From an uncultured Microbacterium sp. (lineage in GTDB: Bacteria > Actinomycetota > Actinomycetes > Actinomycetales > Microbacteriaceae), in NCBI GenBank assembly GCA_947647645.1, contig CANSLE010000066.1:1-9827 (forward strand): a stretch of DNA of 9,827 nucleotides. The letters are read 5' to 3'. A model generated the notes under the pieces. It was not told the origin of the DNA. It was given only the letters and a program-made list of their open reading frames with translations, and made no database searches. Positions 6,751-9,827 of this stretch are shown here, piece after piece. Position 1 is the stretch's first letter; every line of letters begins with the position of its first letter. Position numbers and translations under genes: made by a program.

Positions 6751-7359
6751 GCGGGAGAACAGCGACCGCTTCTTCTTGGCGGGAGACAGCTGCTTCTGCA
6801 GATAGATCGTCCCGAGCCACCGGCCGAACTTGAAGCCGACCCGACCCATGCGTCCGACCTCGACGAAGCCGAGCCTCTCGTGGAGGGCGATGGACGACTC
6901 GGCGCCCTTGTCGCTGATGACGGCGACCATCTGGTGGATGCCCGCGGCCTCACTCGCAGCGATCAGCGCCTCCAGGAGCGCCCGCCCCAGGCCCTTGCCC
7001 GTGGCCGCCTGGCCGAGGTAGATCGAGTTCTCCACGCTGTAGCGGTAGGCCGACTTCGCCGACATCGGCTGCACCAGCGCGTAGCCGAGAATCTGACCGC
7101 TGGGTGACTGCGCCACGAGGAAGGGCATGCCCAGCTTCTCGAGATGCGCGACCTTCTCGCGCCACTGCGCGAGCGACCACTTCTTCTCGTCGAAGGTCAC
7201 GACCGAGTTCGTCACGTAGTGGTTGTAGATCTCGCGGATGTCGGGGATGTCACCGGCGTGCAGCGGGCGGATCTCGTACGCGAACGGGCGCTCCTGCTCC
7301 GCACGCCGCAGGTGCGCGGGCAGCCGCCGCCGGCTCTTGTCGTACTCCTCCTCCAGCAT
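6739..7359 (-). CDS. GNAT N-acetyltransferase, phosphinothricin-acetyltransferase/MnaT-like
   Basis: This 206-residue acyl-CoA-dependent N-acyltransferase has a GNAT domain from about 28 to 192. It begins YEIRPLHAGDIPDIREIYNHYV (28-49), and the IYNHYV...TF pattern is typical of the PAT/MnaT branch, which acetylates amino groups of phosphinothricin, methionine sulfone or related amino acids. The acetyl-CoA loop is GKGLGRALL at 121-129, followed by VAVISDKGAESSIALHERLGF (145-165), where family members usually have N-x-x-S-x-x-LHExLGF. Two parts lie outside the domain: a charged N-terminus (1-27) and a very basic tail from residue 195 (KKKR, then SRSER). The substrate is not determined; resistance to a natural phosphinothricin-like compound or amino-acid detoxification are possibilities. 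It starts 5 nt after ung and may also have its own leaderless promoter. Its 3' end overlaps the inhibitor gene by 12 nt, tail to tail. Confidence 0.85.
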   Translation of the reverse strand: MLEEEYDKSRRRLPAHLRRAEQERPFAYEIRPLHAGDIPDIREIYNHYVTNSVVTFDEKKWSLAQWREKVAHLEKLGMPFLVAQSPSGQILGYALVQPMSAKSAYRYSVENSIYLGQAATGKGLGRALLEALIAASEAAGIHQMVAVISDKGAESSIALHERLGFVEVGRMGRVGFKFGRWLGTIYLQKQLSPAKKKRSLFSRSER

Positions 7360-7364
7360 GTCGC

Positions 7365-8054
7365 TCAGCCTAGGCGCCAGTCCACCGGCGCCGCACCCTG
7401 CTGCGCCAGCAGCTCATTGGTGCGCGAGAACGGACGCGAGCCGAAGAAGCCGCGGCTGGCCGACAGCGGCGACGGGTGGGCGGACTCGACGATCGGCGTC
7501 GCCCCGAGCAGAGGCCGGAGGTTCGCGGCATCCCGCCCCCACAGCACCGCGACGAGCGGCTCCTCCCGAGCGACGAGTGTGCGGATGGCGTGCTCGGTCA
7601 CCTTCTCCCAACCCCAGCCACGATGCGAGGCGGGCGCCGCGGGCGCGACCGTCAGCACCCGGTTGAGGAGCATGACGCCCTGATCGCTCCAGGCCGACAG
7701 GTCACCGTGGGGCGCCCGTGGGATGCCGAGGTCGGCTTCCAGCTCCTGGTAGATGTTCGCCAGGCTCCGCGGGAGCGGCCGCACGTGCGCGTCGACCGCG
7801 AAGGACAGGCCGATCGGGTGCCCGGGCGTCGGGTAGGGATCCTGCCCGACGATGAGGACCTTCACCGCCGCAAGCGGTCGCGCGAAAGCCCGCAGCACCT
7901 TGTCGCCGGTGGGAAGGTACGCCCGTCCCGCCGCCGTCTCCGCGCGCAGTCGCTCGCCGAGTGCGGCGATGTCCGGCGCCACCGGCGCGAGCGCCCGCGC
8001 CCAGTCCGCATCGATGAGTCCGGCTGCCGCCAACTCGTCGAGCGTCATCGCCAT
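7365..8054 (-). CDS. ung: Uracil-DNA glycosylase, family 1
   Basis: This 229-residue base-excision repair enzyme removes uracil from DNA arising by cytosine deamination or dUTP incorporation. Motif A is GQDPYPTPGHPIGLSF at 70-85, with the catalytic Asp at 72; the Pro after Tyr, in place of the His seen in E. coli, is normal for actinobacterial Ung. Motif B is HPSPLSA at 193-199, with catalytic His193 and the minor-groove Leu197. GVMLLNRVLTV (126-136) and WGRDA (172-176) are further family landmarks. The length matches the family (about 220-230). The chosen ATG shares one base with the stop of the upstream gene (TGATG) and has GGAGG 10 nt before it (8069-8065). A second in-frame ATG at 8048 would have 16 nt spacing and is less likely. 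It is translationally coupled to the phosphoribosyltransferase. Confidence 0.96.
   Translation of the reverse strand: MAMTLDELAAAGLIDADWARALAPVAPDIAALGERLRAETAAGRAYLPTGDKVLRAFARPLAAVKVLIVGQDPYPTPGHPIGLSFAVDAHVRPLPRSLANIYQELEADLGIPRAPHGDLSAWSDQGVMLLNRVLTVAPAAPASHRGWGWEKVTEHAIRTLVAREEPLVAVLWGRDAANLRPLLGATPIVESAHPSPLSASRGFFGSRPFSRTNELLAQQGAAPVDWRLG
7367..7372 (-). promoter_or_regulatory. Likely -10 element for a leaderless GNAT transcript
   Basis: Read on the minus strand, TAGGCT is followed by 7 nt (GAGCGAC) and then the ATG at 7359. This places the transcription start at the start codon. The element lies within the last codons of ung, so the gene may also be read from the upstream operon. No convincing -35 is seen. 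Confidence 0.45.
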
Positions 8055-8554
8055 CAGGCGCTGGCCTCCGTGCCCGCGTCCTCCTCGAGGACGGTTCCGT
8101 CGGCCGACCAGGGGAAGTCGATCCAGCGGTCGGTCTCGCGCCACGCGTAGTCCGGCTGCGCGATCGAGCCCGGCTTCGTGTAGATGCACACCGAGCGGAC
8201 ATCGGCGTCGGCGCCGCGGAGCATCTTCACGGCGAGCGCGAGGGTGCGCCCGCTGTCGGCGACGTCGTCGACCAGCAGCACGCGCTTGCCGGGGAGGTAG
8301 CCGAGGTCCAGGTCGGGCGGCAACAGCGCGGGGGCCTCCAGCACGGTGCCGATACCCGTGTAGAACTCCACGTTCAGGGCCCCGCAGCTCTTCACCCCCA
8401 GGCCGTAGGCGATCGCGCCGGCCGGCAGCAGGCCCCCGCGTGCGATCGCCACGACGACGTCCGGGACGAACCCGTCCGTCACGATCGCACGGGACAGTGC
8501 CCGGGTCGCCTCGCCGAAACCATCCCATGTCAACACTTCGCGCTCGCTGGTCAC
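8054..8554 (-). CDS. Purine-type phosphoribosyltransferase (PRPP-dependent)
   Basis: This 166-residue type I phosphoribosyltransferase transfers phosphoribose from PRPP to a base, probably hypoxanthine, guanine or xanthine, in nucleobase salvage. The PRPP-binding motif is VLLVDDVADSGRT at 92-104, with the adjacent acidic pair at Asp96-Asp97. VVVAIARGGLLPAGAIAYGL (33-52) is the usual first strand and turn that helps hold pyrophosphate. A C-terminal WIDFPW at 144-149 resembles the end of xanthine-guanine enzymes (Gpt) and of the COG2236 group. No signal peptide is visible; it should be cytosolic. The GTG start at 8554 was chosen because it lies 7 nt after a TAGGCT box and the conserved domain follows. 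The frame remains open upstream, but that part runs antisense into the MFS gene. Base specificity cannot be settled from sequence alone. Confidence 0.88.
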   Translation of the reverse strand: MTSEREVLTWDGFGEATRALSRAIVTDGFVPDVVVAIARGGLLPAGAIAYGLGVKSCGALNVEFYTGIGTVLEAPALLPPDLDLGYLPGKRVLLVDDVADSGRTLALAVKMLRGADADVRSVCIYTKPGSIAQPDYAWRETDRWIDFPWSADGTVLEEDAGTEASA

Positions 8555-8561
8555 GGCATTC

Positions 8562-8567
8562 AGCCTA
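8562..8567 (-). promoter_or_regulatory. Likely -10 element for a leaderless phosphoribosyltransferase/ung transcript
   Basis: On the minus strand TAGGCT is followed by 7 nt (GAATGCC) and the GTG at 8554. It is the same layout and box as at 7367-7372, and there is no Shine-Dalgarno sequence in the short gap. No clear -35 is seen. This promoter should drive the phosphoribosyltransferase-ung pair and perhaps the GNAT gene. Confidence 0.55.
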
Positions 8568-8576
8568 GGCGTCGGT

Positions 8577-8605
8577 GCGACCGCCGCCGTCCCCGTGGCT
8601 AGAGT
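8577..8605 (+). promoter_or_regulatory. Likely leaderless promoter of the MFS gene
   Basis: TAGAGT (8600-8605) fits TAnnnT and ends 7 nt before the GTG at 8613. GCGACC (8577-8582), sharing GAC with TTGACA, lies 17 nt upstream of it, an ideal spacer. The 58-bp gap 8555-8612 thus holds two back-to-back promoters whose elements are only about 10-30 bp apart. Confidence 0.55.
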
Positions 8606-8612
8606 GAACGCC

Positions 8613-9827
8613 GTGACCTCCCCCACCGCAGGCCCCTCGACGACGAAGGCCTCCCGCACGCGCTCCGCACGGCTTCCCGGCTCCCTGGGCATCACCGCCG
8701 GCCTCATCGGCTGGTTCATCCTCGTGGAGCTCGTCAGCGGCATCCTGCAGGGGTACTACGTGCCGCTGTTCAGCGACATCGTCGTCTCCCTCGGCATCCA
8801 CGACTCCGACGTCAACTGGTTCGAGGCCGCGCAGCTGCTGCTGTCCGCCCTGGTCGTTCCGGTGCTCGCGAAGCTCGGCGACATGTACGGGCACAAGCGC
8901 ATCCTGCTCATCGCCGCGATCCTCACGGCCGGGGCGACCTGGTGGCTCGTGTTCGCGACCTCGTTCTGGAGCTTCCTGATCGCGTGGGCCCTGCAGGGCT
9001 TCTACGTCGTGTGGCTGCCCCTGGAGATCGCCCTGATCTTCGAGCGCGGCCGCGTGCAGCAGCGAGGCGTCTCCACCACGCGCCGGGCCGCGGGACTGCT
9101 CGTCGTCGGGCTCCAGGCCGGTGCCATCATCGGTGCACTCGCCGCCGGGCGCATCTTCGCGGCGACCGGGCAGAACCTCACCACGACGCTCCTCGTCCCC
9201 GCGATCGCCGTGACGGTCGTGGCCCTCGTGATCTGGATCGGGGTGCCGGAGTCGGCGCCCGAGGGCGGGCGGCGACTGGACACGTGGGGCTTCGTGCTGC
9301 TCGCGTGGGCGTTGCTGCTCGTCACGGGAGGCCTGGCCTGGATGCGCATGATCGCTCAGCTGGGCCTCGGCGACGCGGCGTGGATCTGGGTCGTGGTGCT
9401 CCTCGTCGCCGGCGCCCTGGTCTTCGTGTGGTTCGTGCGCTTCGAGCTGCGTCAGGACGACCCCGCCGTGGACGTGCGCGTCTTCCGCCGCCCCGAGATG
9501 TGGCCGGTACAGGTCACCGCGTTCCTCATCGGTATCAGCCTGCTCGGCGCGCAGGGTCCGCTGTCGACCTACGCGGGCACCGATCCGTCGCTCGGCTACG
9601 GGCTGGGGTTGGATGCCACGGACCGCTCGAACATCATCGGCGTGTACCTGGTGTCGCTCATCGTGGGGGCCGTGCTGTTCGCGATCACGTCGAGGCGGGC
9701 GAGCCCGCGCGTCGTGCTGATCGCGGCGTCCCTGCTGGTGGGGGTCGGGTATCTGCTGTTCCTCCCGTTCCATCTGGAGCTGTGGCAGGTGCTGCTGAAC
9801 CTGTCCATCGCGGGTCTCGGCAGCGGC
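8613..9827 (+). CDS. MFS transporter, DHA2-like drug/metabolite exporter (3' truncated)
   Basis: The frame is open from GTG 8613 to the window end (405 codons, no stop). After a 22-residue polar N-terminus, hydrophobic segments lie at about 24-50, 69-87, 96-116, 118-142, 158-183, 190-211, 225-242, 255-275, 297-314, 339-359 and 366-385, with another beginning at 388. MFS motif A in the loop between segments 2 and 3 is GDMYGHKRIL (89-98). An Arg-rich middle loop and PAVDVRVFRRPEMW (284-297), a link before a further membrane block, recall the 14-segment DHA2 proton-driven exporters. Being incomplete after about eleven segments also favours 14. The substrate is unknown; drug or metabolite efflux is the usual role. 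It is divergent from the phosphoribosyltransferase, but a functional link is not established. The start is supported by the -10 box 7 nt upstream. Confidence 0.88.
   Translation, partial: MTSPTAGPSTTKASRTRSARLPGSLGITAGLIGWFILVELVSGILQGYYVPLFSDIVVSLGIHDSDVNWFEAAQLLLSALVVPVLAKLGDMYGHKRILLIAAILTAGATWWLVFATSFWSFLIAWALQGFYVVWLPLEIALIFERGRVQQRGVSTTRRAAGLLVVGLQAGAIIGALAAGRIFAATGQNLTTTLLVPAIAVTVVALVIWIGVPESAPEGGRRLDTWGFVLLAWALLLVTGGLAWMRMIAQLGLGDAAWIWVVVLLVAGALVFVWFVRFELRQDDPAVDVRVFRRPEMWPVQVTAFLIGISLLGAQGPLSTYAGTDPSLGYGLGLDATDRSNIIGVYLVSLIVGAVLFAITSRRASPRVVLIAASLLVGVGYLLFLPFHLELWQVLLNLSIAGLGSG

Noticed and set aside
6743..6753. Small hairpin CGCT-CTG-AGCG at the convergent gene ends
   Set aside because: A 4-bp stem with a 3-nt loop is too weak and too likely by chance at this GC content to call a terminator.
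5193..6953. 586-codon minus-strand frame opposite the M4 protease and inhibitor
   Set aside because: The plus strand carries a complete thermolysin active site, and the antisense product has no motif.
8555..8743. Longer N-terminus for the phosphoribosyltransferase
   Set aside because: It would run antisense into the MFS gene and across the divergent promoters; the conserved domain starts just after GTG 8554.
8565..9773. 402-codon minus-strand frame opposite the MFS gene
   Set aside because: The plus-strand frame from 8613 is open to the window end and reads as an MFS protein with motif A. The antisense is His/Asp/Gln/Gly-rich low complexity.
1..9827. tRNA, rRNA, CRISPR, insertion sequence, integron or phage signals
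   Set aside because: I saw no direct-repeat array, transposase or integrase motif, terminal inverted repeats or tRNA-like cloverleaf, and composition appears uniform throughout.

Overview
The window is very GC-rich, densely coding DNA from an actinobacterium. Short overlaps, GTG starts, TAnnnT-type -10 elements sitting 6-7 nt before start codons, and repeated GGATGCC/GGCATCC heptamers fit Microbacteriaceae, perhaps Microbacterium. That lineage call is inference. No mobile element, tRNA, rRNA or CRISPR array is visible.

Layout, left to right. (1) 1-222 is the 3' end of an alpha/beta-hydrolase. (2) 223-395 is non-coding; it holds a perfect 7-bp hairpin (possible terminator), a likely -10 element and a Shine-Dalgarno sequence. 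(3) 396-5344 is a complete five-gene ABC importer operon of the peptide/nickel class: lipoprotein binding protein, two permeases and two ATPases, with every junction a 4-nt overlap. (4) 5349-6750 holds an M4 metalloprotease of the protealysin type (no signal peptide, short propeptide with PPYLL) and, overlapping its end by 35 nt, a small protein that looks like emfourin, the proteinaceous inhibitor of such proteases. (5) 6739-8554 on the minus strand, read right to left, is a PRPP-dependent phosphoribosyltransferase, uracil-DNA glycosylase (ung) and a PAT/MnaT-like GNAT acetyltransferase. The first two are coupled by a TGATG junction, and the third follows 5 nt after ung. (6) 8613-9827 is an MFS transporter on the plus strand, divergent from the phosphoribosyltransferase and cut by the window end.

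How the parts work together. The importer encodes all the parts of one uptake system, so it should work as a unit; its substrate cannot be read from the sequence. The protease and inhibitor form a second module, and its promoter-like TAGGGT suggests it can be transcribed on its own although it starts only 4 nt after the importer. The minus-strand genes combine nucleobase salvage, DNA repair and an acyltransferase, a conventional core-genome grouping.

Most of the window is ordinary. The items most worth a second look are the protease-inhibitor pair, the repeated leaderless-type promoter layout, and the enriched GGATGCC/GGCATCC heptamer.
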